Source: Bacteroidota bacterium (lineage in GTDB: Bacteria > Bacteroidota > Bacteroidia > Chitinophagales > UBA2359). Taken from it: a stretch of 6,801 bases of DNA. Below are positions 1 through 5,366 of this stretch, in pieces (the first letter of the stretch is position 1; every line of letters starts with the position of its first letter). Made by a program: the position numbers and the translations under genes. Location: positions 1 to 6,801 of the forward strand of contig JAHDGT010000251.1 of the NCBI GenBank assembly GCA_020631675.1. The letters are read 5' to 3'. Under the pieces are notes generated by a model that saw only the letters and a list, made by a program, of their open reading frames with translations, searched no databases and was not told where the DNA came from.

Positions 1-30
1 AGCCCGGTGACCTGCCGCAGGCGGGCACGC
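1..30. repeat. GC-rich imperfect palindrome at the left edge
   Basis: This stretch is clearly richer in GC than the DNA after it. It contains CCTGC at 11-15 and its complement GCAGG at 17-21 around a single C, flanked by GCCCG at 2-6 and CGGGC at 22-26, so two nested inverted repeats are visible. CCTGCCGCAGG-type palindromes recur between genes in many Bacteroidota genomes (recalled, not searched). It is cut by the window edge, so its full extent is unknown. It could also be the end of a structured transcript from a gene to the left. A short open minus-strand frame crosses it but resembles no protein I recognise. Confidence 0.35.
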
Positions 31-86
31 AGCATACAAAAAACATCATGCATACACATTTCCCTTCTGAACGTCTGTTAGGGCTT

Positions 87-130
87 ACTTGACGCTAATA
101 CCCTATTTTCGCAGCAGATTTGAAACAAAC
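87..130 (+). promoter_or_regulatory. Candidate Bacteroidota-type promoter of panC
   Basis: CAGATTTG at 115-122 matches the Bacteroidota -7 consensus TAnnTTTG at five of its six defined bases. A TTG lies at 89-91, 23 bases upstream, as a possible -33 element. The -7 box runs directly into TTGAAACAAAC (120-130), which recurs identically upstream of panD at the same distance from its start codon. If correct, transcription would begin only about 10 bases before the ATG at 140, leaving a very short leader. The spacing between the two boxes is slightly long, so the -33 assignment is weaker than the -7. Confidence 0.4.
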
Positions 131-139
131 GTACGGATA

Positions 140-988
140 ATGGTCGTATTTCATACAGAGGCTGGCTTACAGGCTTATGTGAAGGGCAAGCGCATTTTGG
201 GTAAGACAGTGGGCTTCTCTCCCACTATGGGCGCATTGCATGAAGGACATATGTCGCTGATCGAAAAAAGCAGGGCGACTTGCGACATCAGTGTGTGCAG
301 CATTTTCGTGAACCCGACACAGTTCAATGAGTCTTCTGATCTTGATAAATACCCGCGTACGGTGGAGAAAGATCTGAAAATGTTGGAAGCTGCTGGCTGT
401 GATGCCGTGATCTTACCTTCGGTAAAAGCGGTTTATCCTAAGGGGACGAGGCCTACAGAGCGTTTTGATTTAGGCTTTTTGACTCAGCCCATGGAAGGCG
501 CACATCGGCCTGGTCATTTTGATGGGGTAGTGCAGGTGGTAAAACGCTTACTGGAGATGGTTTTGCCGACGCATTTATTCATGGGGCAAAAAGACTTTCA
601 ACAATTCAGCATCATAGCACGACTATTGCAGTTGATAAATAGCGAGGTAAAGATCGTTTGCTGTCCCATTGTTAGGGAAGCTGATGGCTTGGCGATGAGT
701 TCTAGAAATGTTCGACTAAGTGCGCAGGATCGTAAGAATGCATTGGTTTTATCAAGCACTTTGAAGCAGATCAAAGCGCAATATCCTAATGGGGATCTAT
801 CGGCTTTGATCACAGCGGGCATGGAACGGATGAACGCAATTGAAGGTGTGGATGTTGAGTATTTGGAAGCCGCACATCAGGATACCTTAAGACCAGTCAA
901 GCGCTGGGCGGATAGTAGTGCGATTGTGCTTTGTACCGCCGCACGTGTTGGTGCTGTACGATTGATCGATAATGTGCTGATTCCTTAG
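140..988 (+). CDS. panC: Pantothenate synthetase (pantoate--beta-alanine ligase)
   Basis: This cytosolic enzyme joins pantoate and beta-alanine using ATP, through a pantoyl-adenylate intermediate, to give pantothenate, the precursor of coenzyme A. From the ATG at 140 the protein has 282 residues, the usual size for PanC. Family motifs appear in order: PTMGALHEGH near residues 28-37 with the HxGH nucleotide-binding signature, FVNPTQF at 56-62, HRPGHFDGV at 122-130, MGQKD at 148-152, and the KMSKS-like AMSSRNVRLS at 185-194. The frame stays open upstream to a TTG at 89, but PanC proteins normally begin close to the VFHT segment seen here at residues 3-6, so the ATG at 140 is preferred. No Shine-Dalgarno sequence is present. 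panD follows after 100 bases on the same strand and supplies the beta-alanine. The protein looks intact, with no missing motif. Confidence 0.97.
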   Translation: MVVFHTEAGLQAYVKGKRILGKTVGFSPTMGALHEGHMSLIEKSRATCDISVCSIFVNPTQFNESSDLDKYPRTVEKDLKMLEAAGCDAVILPSVKAVYPKGTRPTERFDLGFLTQPMEGAHRPGHFDGVVQVVKRLLEMVLPTHLFMGQKDFQQFSIIARLLQLINSEVKIVCCPIVREADGLAMSSRNVRLSAQDRKNALVLSSTLKQIKAQYPNGDLSALITAGMERMNAIEGVDVEYLEAAHQDTLRPVKRWADSSAIVLCTAARVGAVRLIDNVLIP

Positions 989-997
989 CTATAGCTA
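986..997. repeat. 12-bp perfect palindrome over the panC stop codon
   Basis: TAGCTATAGCTA reads the same on both strands and begins with the TAG stop of panC. It is AT-rich, has no loop and no T-tract, so it is not a convincing terminator. It could be a protein-binding site or chance. It is listed because it is the only symmetric element in the first part of the panC-panD gap. Confidence 0.25.
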
Positions 998-1063
998 ACT
1001 AACGACCGTTGTTTGTCCCGCTAATAAACCAGATGTGACGGGCTGCGTCTATAGTAGTGTATT

Positions 1064-1079
1064 TAATATTGAAACAAAC
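1064..1079 (+). promoter_or_regulatory. Candidate -7 element and conserved leader of panD
   Basis: TAATATTG at 1064-1071 matches TAnnTTTG at five of six defined positions. It overlaps TTGAAACAAAC at 1069-1079, the same 11 bases found at 120-130 before panC. In both cases exactly nine bases separate the block from the ATG. No clear TTG -33 box is visible at the expected distance, so this may be a weak or activator-dependent promoter. Alternatively the block may be a leader element acting on translation. The repetition at fixed spacing is seen directly; the promoter role is inference. Confidence 0.4.
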
Positions 1080-1088
1080 TTCCAAAAT

Positions 1089-1502
1089 ATGAATGTACAG
1101 GTTTTTCGCTCTAAAATTCATAGAGCATCTGTGACCCAAGCCGATTTGAACTACATTGGTAGTATTACTATTGATGCGGATCTTTTAGAGGCATCGGGTA
1201 TTTTAGAACACCAACGTGTTCAGATCGTGAACTGCAATAATGGGGAGCGATTGGAAACTTATGTGATCAAAGGTGAAGCCGGGTCGGGTGTGATCTGCTT
1301 GAATGGTGCCGCTGCTCGTAAGGTATCAGTTGATGACATCGTGATCATCATTGGCTATGGTTATATGAGTGAGGCTGAGGCGCTTGCCTACAAAGGTGGT
1401 CGTACGGTTTTCGTAGATGAGAACAATAAGCCAGTAAGCGTAGCTGACCCTTATGCCGACACTTCTGCTAAATCTGTTGAGTTGAACGGCAACTTAGCTT
1501 AA
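1089..1502 (+). CDS. panD: Aspartate 1-decarboxylase (pyruvoyl-dependent)
   Basis: PanD decarboxylates L-aspartate to beta-alanine, the co-substrate of PanC. It is made as an inactive proenzyme that cleaves itself between Gly24 and Ser25, and the serine becomes the catalytic pyruvoyl group. The motif YIGSIT at residues 22-27 places this site exactly where the family has it. Other family signatures are the N-terminal KIHRASVTQADLNY with the substrate-binding Lys9, and NGAAAR around residues 72-77. The protein has 137 residues from the ATG at 1089. The family runs from about 115 to 145, and the tail after about residue 115 is poorly conserved. An in-frame GTG at 1035 would add 18 residues with no family counterpart, so it was rejected. 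panC lies 100 bases upstream and a membrane-protein gene starts 50 bases downstream. Confidence 0.96.
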   Translation: MNVQVFRSKIHRASVTQADLNYIGSITIDADLLEASGILEHQRVQIVNCNNGERLETYVIKGEAGSGVICLNGAAARKVSVDDIVIIIGYGYMSEAEALAYKGGRTVFVDENNKPVSVADPYADTSAKSVELNGNLA

Positions 1503-1552
1503 TCTGAGCATTTGAAGGCCTATCTTGCGGACTATAAAATCATAGCCCGTTT

Positions 1553-2560
1553 ATGAAGATCAGTCTTCCACAAATTTTAAAATTCTGCCTATTCTTAGGC
1601 ATCGGATTGTTGTTGGTCTGGTGGTCGGTAAAAGACCTGACACCGGATCAACGGCAGTCTGTTATTGACTCCATTAAAGCCGCCAATTACGGTTGGATCT
1701 TTCTCTCTCTTTCTTTTGCTTTAATGAGTCATTTCAGTCGGGCAATGCGCTGGCGGATGATGTTGGGGGCTGTGGGTAAAAAGCCCGGCATTATCAATAC
1801 TTTCCTTGCAATTTTAGTGAATTACATCGCGAATTTGGCTTTCCCTCGTATGGGCGAGGTGGCACGTTGTGGCATCATCAATAGGTATGAAGGCGTGGCT
1901 GTTGACAAGGCCTTGGGTACGATGGTGACCGAGCGAGTGATCGATCTGGTCATTTTAGTGAGCTTGGTAGGTCTACTACTACTCTTAGAGTTTCAGACGA
2001 TATGGGGCTTGTTTTATGACCGCATTTTAGCGGATCGAATAGATAGTGCCTCTTCCGCACAGGAAAAACTACCTATGATGGTGTTATTCGGCATTTTAGG
2101 AATCGTAGTACTGGCTATAGCCTGGCGTTTATTAAGACGTTCTGCTTTATGGGGTAAAATCATGAAATTCGGTCAGGGTATTCTTGAAGGGATGTTATCG
2201 GTCGCTAAATTGGAGCGTCTGCCTTTGTTTTTGGCCCATACCGTTTTCATTTGGGCTATGTATTACGCTATGATATACGTTTGTTTCTTCTCTATGCCGG
2301 AGACCTATAACTTGGGTCCTTCGGTGGGTTTGGCGGTATTGGTGTTTGGTAGTTTTGGTATGGTGGCCACACAAGGCGGCTTGGGGGCTTATCAAGTTTT
2401 TGTGACCAGTGTTTTAGTAGTGTACGGACTGACGGAAACGGAGGGTACTGCTTTTAGTTGGATGGTGTGGTCTGCTCAAAACCTATTGATCATTACAGCA
2501 GGTGTGATCAGTTTGATTTTATTGCCTATTTTGAATGGGAGAAAAGATCAGACTGTTTAA
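1553..2560 (+). CDS. UPF0104 / lysylphosphatidylglycerol synthase TM-domain family membrane protein (flippase-like)
   Basis: This is a 335-residue inner-membrane protein with about eight hydrophobic segments, near residues 8-25, 47-62, 80-97, 129-146, 173-194, 225-247, 254-292 (two segments) and 300-326. It carries the marks of the family related to the MprF membrane domain and YbhN: RAMRWRMML at 63-71, FPRMGEVAR at 97-105, TERVIDL at 126-132 and GGLGAYQ at 275-281, corresponding to the usual PGGLG turn. The soluble aminoacyl-transferase domain of true MprF is absent, so it should not be expected to make lysyl-phosphatidylglycerol. The family is thought to move lipids or lipid-linked substrates, but the substrate here cannot be named. 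The ATG at 1553 is the first in frame and precedes a plausible first membrane helix. A gap of 50 bases after panD suggests possible read-through from the pan genes. Confidence 0.85.
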   Translation: MKISLPQILKFCLFLGIGLLLVWWSVKDLTPDQRQSVIDSIKAANYGWIFLSLSFALMSHFSRAMRWRMMLGAVGKKPGIINTFLAILVNYIANLAFPRMGEVARCGIINRYEGVAVDKALGTMVTERVIDLVILVSLVGLLLLLEFQTIWGLFYDRILADRIDSASSAQEKLPMMVLFGILGIVVLAIAWRLLRRSALWGKIMKFGQGILEGMLSVAKLERLPLFLAHTVFIWAMYYAMIYVCFFSMPETYNLGPSVGLAVLVFGSFGMVATQGGLGAYQVFVTSVLVVYGLTETEGTAFSWMVWSAQNLLIITAGVISLILLPILNGRKDQTV

Positions 2561-2571
2561 GGTGACAAACT

Positions 2572-2596
2572 GGGCGACCACAAGGGATCGCCCCTA
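2572..2596. repeat. REP-like hairpin sequence between the flippase-like gene and rfaE2
   Basis: GGGCGA (2572-2577) pairs perfectly with TCGCCC (2588-2593). CC at 2578-2579 can also pair with GG at 2585-2586 if A2587 is bulged out. The sequence GGGCGACCACAAGGG followed by ATCGCCCCTAC resembles a short dispersed palindrome (GGGCGACCACAAGGGTCGCCCCTAC) that I recall from intergenic regions of many unrelated bacteria. The extra A at 2587 would be a departure from that form. It fills about half of the 47-base gap inside a likely operon. There is no T-tract after it, so it is not a standard terminator, although it could weaken read-through or protect mRNA ends. Confidence 0.6.
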
Positions 2597-2607
2597 CAAA
2601 TTGACTA

Positions 2608-3078
2608 ATGCGTTCAAAAATCCTCAATCAAGATACACTTCCTGCGAAACTCGCTAAATGGCGTTTTTTAGGTCAACGCATTTCCTTTACCAATGGCTGC
2701 TTTGACCTCCTTCATGTCGGTCATTTAAAGACTATCCGACTCGCAGCTGAAAAGGGCGACTTATTGATCATTGGCTTAAATAGTGACGCATCGGTTAAGC
2801 GATTGAAGGGAAAAGATCGTCCAAAAAACAAGGAGCAAGACCGCGCTTTACTTTTAGCAGCACTCCAATATGTGGACGCGGTGGTTCTTTTTGAAGAAGA
2901 CACCCCTCAACAGTTGATCGAGTTAATACAGCCAGATGTGCTGGTAAAAGGAGGCGATTACACCCTTGATCAGATCGTTGGTGCGGATATTGTTCAGGCT
3001 AAAGGAGGTGAGGTACATATAGTGCCATTGATCAAAGGCATATCCACTACTATTTTATTAGGTGACAAGCAGACTTAA
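2608..3078 (+). CDS. rfaE2: D-glycero-beta-D-manno-heptose 1-phosphate adenylyltransferase (RfaE2 / HldE C-terminal type)
   Basis: This is a cytosolic nucleotidyltransferase that transfers AMP from ATP to heptose 1-phosphate to form ADP-heptose, used in the LPS inner core and other heptosylated glycans. The 156-residue protein is a single adenylyltransferase domain, matching the C-terminal half of bifunctional HldE. The kinase half is absent and must be encoded elsewhere. Visible motifs are FTNGCFDLLHVGH at residues 27-39 with the HxGH ATP site, KGKDRP at 67-72, the RPKNKEQDR stretch at 71-79, KGGDY at 114-118 and GISTT at 144-148. The cytidylyltransferase-like superfamily includes related activities such as glycerol-3-phosphate cytidylyltransferase, but these motifs favour the heptose enzyme. 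It starts 47 bases after the flippase-like gene and ends three bases before the next ATG. No Shine-Dalgarno sequence is present. Confidence 0.88.
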   Translation: MRSKILNQDTLPAKLAKWRFLGQRISFTNGCFDLLHVGHLKTIRLAAEKGDLLIIGLNSDASVKRLKGKDRPKNKEQDRALLLAALQYVDAVVLFEEDTPQQLIELIQPDVLVKGGDYTLDQIVGADIVQAKGGEVHIVPLIKGISTTILLGDKQT

Positions 3079-3081
3079 AGC

Positions 3082-4389
3082 ATGAAATTCAGATTCCTTT
3101 CCTTAGTTATTGGGTTATTGCTCTATAGTTGTTCGCTATTCGGGCAACGCTTAAGTGCGGAGCAGTATATCGCGAAGTACAAAGACATTGCCATTGCCGA
3201 AATGGTGCGAACAGGTATACCCGCCAGCATTACTTTAGCGCAAGGCATTCTAGAATCGGATTATGGCGGAAGCTTCTTGGCCACAGATGCCAATAACCAC
3301 TTTGGAATCAAATGTCATGATTGGGAAGGTCCATCCGTGCGTTTTGATGATGATGCACCTCAGGAATGTTTTAGAAAGTACAGCAGTGCGAATTTGTCTT
3401 ATTTGGATCATTCCGAGTTTTTGCTGTCCAGAGAACGCTACTTCTTTATTTTCGACTACCCCTCTAATGATTATGTGAATTGGGCGAAGGGCTTAAAGAA
3501 AGCAGGTTATGCGACTAATCCGAAATATGCGGAATTGCTGATCAGTTTGATCGAACGCAATAATTTGGGTCAGTTTGATAAAAAAGTGGTACCTAAAGTG
3601 CGCCCACAAGTACCAGAGCCTATTGTTGTGGTGCCAGAACCTAGTCCGACACCTACGCCCGTACCCGTTCCCATTCCAACACCTGACAAGCCGGGCAACA
3701 TAGACCTGCCTGATGATGGCTTGGTCACGACTTTCAACGGTAAAAAAATAGTGCGCTATGAGTCGCCGATTTACCTAAAGCGGGTAGCGGCACAATGGGA
3801 CATTTCCTATCAAAAATTACTGAAATTCAACGATCTAAGCAGACATGCTGAGATTCCTGCGGGTACAGCTATCTTTTTACAGAAAAAACGTAACAAAGCA
3901 GCGACTAAAAATTTAAAACATAAAGTAAGAAAAGGAGAAACGCTCTGGTCTATTGCCCAAAAGTACGGGGTAAAACTGAAGAAAGTCTACAAGCGCAATA
4001 AGATGAGCTATGGTGAAATGGCTGCTGTTGGAGAGGTGATTTATATCAATACCAAGCGCGATCGTTCCCCTAAGATCACTCGTGGTATAAATGGTGCGGA
4101 AGTACCTGCCAAGGCGAAAGATCAAACTTTTATTCCACCTAAAAAACCAGAACCACCAAGGGTAAAACCCATTGACCCAAGTAAAAACGGTAATGGTAGT
4201 AAAGGGGATGGTACAAAGCCAGACAATAGTGGGAGTATGAATACGACCAAGTATGTTGTTCAAAAAGGCGACACGCTTTATGGCTTATCAAAAAGATTTA
4301 GCACCAATGTAGCTACCATTAAGAAGATCAATGGCTTAAGCTCAGATAATTTAAGCATTGGTCAGGAGTTGATCATGCCGCATCGTTAA
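3082..4389 (+). CDS. Secreted glucosaminidase (GH73-type) with LysM domains
   Basis: This 435-residue exported peptidoglycan hydrolase is predicted to cut the glycan at N-acetylglucosamine. Residues 1-21 form a signal peptide ending LFG before Gln22, a common Bacteroidota cleavage context. The segment LYSC at 14-17 is a poor lipobox, so a lipoprotein is less likely but possible. The glucosaminidase domain spans about 24-162; TLAQGILESDYG carries the likely catalytic Glu58, followed by NNHFGIKC at 71-78 and KKAGYATNPKYA at 139-150. A proline-rich linker (about 171-204) leads to a divergent LysM-like segment (about 223-267) and two clear LysM modules: HKVRKGETLWSIAQKYG (about 280-323) and YVVQKGDTLYGLSKRF (391-433). 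A second Lys/Pro-rich linker lies at about 325-385. LysM modules bind peptidoglycan and should hold the enzyme at the wall. It starts three bases after rfaE2, implying co-transcription. Its stop is one base from the stop of the converging PAP2 gene. Confidence 0.9.
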   Translation: MKFRFLSLVIGLLLYSCSLFGQRLSAEQYIAKYKDIAIAEMVRTGIPASITLAQGILESDYGGSFLATDANNHFGIKCHDWEGPSVRFDDDAPQECFRKYSSANLSYLDHSEFLLSRERYFFIFDYPSNDYVNWAKGLKKAGYATNPKYAELLISLIERNNLGQFDKKVVPKVRPQVPEPIVVVPEPSPTPTPVPVPIPTPDKPGNIDLPDDGLVTTFNGKKIVRYESPIYLKRVAAQWDISYQKLLKFNDLSRHAEIPAGTAIFLQKKRNKAATKNLKHKVRKGETLWSIAQKYGVKLKKVYKRNKMSYGEMAAVGEVIYINTKRDRSPKITRGINGAEVPAKAKDQTFIPPKKPEPPRVKPIDPSKNGNGSKGDGTKPDNSGSMNTTKYVVQKGDTLYGLSKRFSTNVATIKKINGLSSDNLSIGQELIMPHR

Positions 4390-4390
4390 G

Positions 4391-5008
4391 CTAAGGTAGT
4401 TTAAGCTCAAGTACATCGAGTCTTTTAGCAATAGTGTAAAGTATAAAAGCTATTGTAGTGCCCAATAATGCCCCACAAAAAATATCAGAAGGGTAATGTA
4501 CGCCTACGTAAACCTGTCCTATCGCAATACTGCCCGCCCACACAATTAGAGCTGGGGTCAGCCATCTTGCCTTCATGGGTAATACTAAGGCCCATAATGT
4601 TGCCAAGCCAAAATGGTTCGTAGCATGTGAAGACACAAAGCTAAAACTACCTCTACAGCCTACCAAAGCATTCACATCTGCCATTGTTTTGCATGGACGT
4701 AAGCGTTCAAAGAAAGGCTTGAATAGAGAACTCGATATCTGGTCACATAAGGCAACCGTTAATATTGTTAATAAAATGATTGCGATGGCTTGCTTTTTGC
4801 TACTTCTCTTGACGACTATAAAAGCGATCAGCAAATAAAGCGGTATCCAGAACTTCTTATCCCGCCAATAGGGCATGATCATATCCAATACATCATTATG
4901 TAGGGTATCATTGAAGAAGCGGAAAATCGCTTGGTCCAATTGCAAAGCCTGTCTGTACAGCTGGCCAGCAAACCAATGGAGATAAATAGCTACTATTTGA
5001 AGAAGCAT
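4391..5008 (-). CDS. PAP2-family membrane phosphatase
   Basis: This is a 205-residue membrane protein of the phosphatidic acid phosphatase type 2 / BcrC-PgpB superfamily, which removes phosphate from lipid phosphates at the outer face of the inner membrane. Possible substrates are undecaprenyl pyrophosphate, phosphatidylglycerol phosphate or lipid A, but the sequence does not decide. Motif 1, KPFFERLRP, is at 97-105 (K-x6-RP). Motif 2 is VSSHA at 125-129, with His128 in place of the usual PSGH. Motif 3 is GQVYVGVHYPSD at 164-175 with the nucleophile His171 and Asp175. The usual motif-3 arginine position holds Gln165. Hydrophobic helices lie near 52-66, 74-92, 131-144, 149-168 and 176-194. The first 17 residues are somewhat long for the family, so an internal start is possible, but the next in-frame ATG (Met43) would cut into conserved sequence. 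It is divergent from dodecin and tail to tail with the glucosaminidase gene. Confidence 0.88.
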   Translation of the reverse strand: MLLQIVAIYLHWFAGQLYRQALQLDQAIFRFFNDTLHNDVLDMIMPYWRDKKFWIPLYLLIAFIVVKRSSKKQAIAIILLTILTVALCDQISSSLFKPFFERLRPCKTMADVNALVGCRGSFSFVSSHATNHFGLATLWALVLPMKARWLTPALIVWAGSIAIGQVYVGVHYPSDIFCGALLGTTIAFILYTIAKRLDVLELKLP

Positions 5009-5075
5009 TTTGCTTTAGATTGAATGAGGTAGTTTTTTACTTACAACAAACACTAATCATAAACATAATAACATT
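5009..5075. promoter_or_regulatory. Divergent promoter region between the PAP2 gene and dodecin
   Basis: These 67 AT-rich bases must hold the start signals of both genes unless either is transcribed from further away. For dodecin, TTG at 5020-5022 and TACTTACA at 5038-5045 are a weak pair, with only TA and one T matching the -7 consensus and a 15-base gap. For the PAP2 gene no good -7 box is visible on the minus strand. Neither start codon has a Shine-Dalgarno sequence. The dodecin leader contains ACAACAAAC at 5043-5051, partly like the panC/panD leader block but at a different distance from its ATG. Confidence 0.3.
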
Positions 5076-5285
5076 ATGGCAGTAATCAAGGTAGTAGAGT
5101 TAATGTCTAACTCTAAAAAGAGCTGGGAAGATGCAACAGCGAAAGCAATTTCTAAAGCATCTAAATCAATTAATAACATTCGTTCTGCTTATGTACAGAG
5201 TCAGAGTGTAACGGTAAAAGATGGCAAAGTAGCCGAATACCGTGTTAATTTGAAAGTAAGTTTTGAAGTGGGTTCTAGCAAATAG
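5076..5285 (+). CDS. Dodecin family protein (variant lacking the usual flavin contacts)
   Basis: This is a 69-residue protein with the dodecin layout: strand MAVIKVVEL at 1-9, a helix from about 15 to 32, then two long strands with VKDGKVAEYRVNLKVSFEV at 47-65. Dodecins assemble into hollow dodecamers that store riboflavin, FMN or FAD in many bacteria and archaea. Aligned by eye with bacterial dodecins, the conserved tryptophan that stacks on the isoalloxazine ring corresponds to Ser37 here (NIRSAYV), and the glutamine that hydrogen-bonds flavin corresponds to Arg56 (AEYRVNL). Flavin storage is therefore doubtful, although the fold and assembly are probably kept. Similar Trp-less dodecins are, from memory, common in Bacteroidota. 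The gene stands alone: divergent from PAP2, with a strong terminator 20 bases past its stop. Confidence 0.9.
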   Translation: MAVIKVVELMSNSKKSWEDATAKAISKASKSINNIRSAYVQSQSVTVKDGKVAEYRVNLKVSFEVGSSK

Positions 5286-5304
5286 ACCACTTCACATTCC
5301 AATG

Positions 5305-5344
5305 AAAAAAGGGCTATTGCACAGTTGTGCAATAGCCCTTTTTT
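5305..5344. terminator. Bidirectional intrinsic terminator
   Basis: GGGCTATTGCAC (5311-5322) pairs perfectly with GTGCAATAGCCC (5327-5338) around the loop AGTT (5323-5326). Six A residues (5305-5310) precede the stem and six T residues (5339-5344) follow it, so both strands read as hairpin plus U-tract and the arms extend to 18 bp. It lies 20 bases after the dodecin stop and 23 bases beyond the stop of the minus-strand Uma2 gene, so it can end both converging transcripts. This is the clearest terminator in the window. Confidence 0.93.
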
Positions 5345-5366
5345 ATCAAGTAGTTTACTTGCACTA

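Noticed and set aside
1..53. Open minus-strand frame that could be the start of a divergent gene running off the left edge
   Set aside because: Only about 16 codons are visible. They consist largely of the GC palindrome and resemble no known N-terminus, including glycogen synthase, which is sometimes divergent from panC in Bacteroidota.
89..139. In-frame TTG extension of panC by 17 residues
   Set aside because: The extra residues match nothing in PanC, the candidate promoter lies inside this stretch, and the ATG at 140 fits the family N-terminus.
1035..1088. In-frame GTG extension of panD by 18 residues
   Set aside because: PanD begins right before the KIHR segment. The ATG at 1089 places the Gly-Ser cleavage site at residues 24-25 as expected.
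1511..1540. TTTG and TATAAAAT 18 bases apart as a promoter for the flippase-like gene
   Set aside because: The second box matches the Bacteroidota -7 consensus only in its first two bases, so support is too weak to list as a feature.
3611..3700. Low-complexity CCTACGCC/CCCGTACCC run as a possible tandem DNA repeat
   Set aside because: It is explained by the Pro/Thr/Val-rich linker of the glucosaminidase protein, and the units are not regular at DNA level.
3913..4263. Open minus-strand frame of 116 codons inside the glucosaminidase gene
   Set aside because: It lies wholly within a well-supported gene on the other strand and its translation resembles no protein family; it is a shadow frame.
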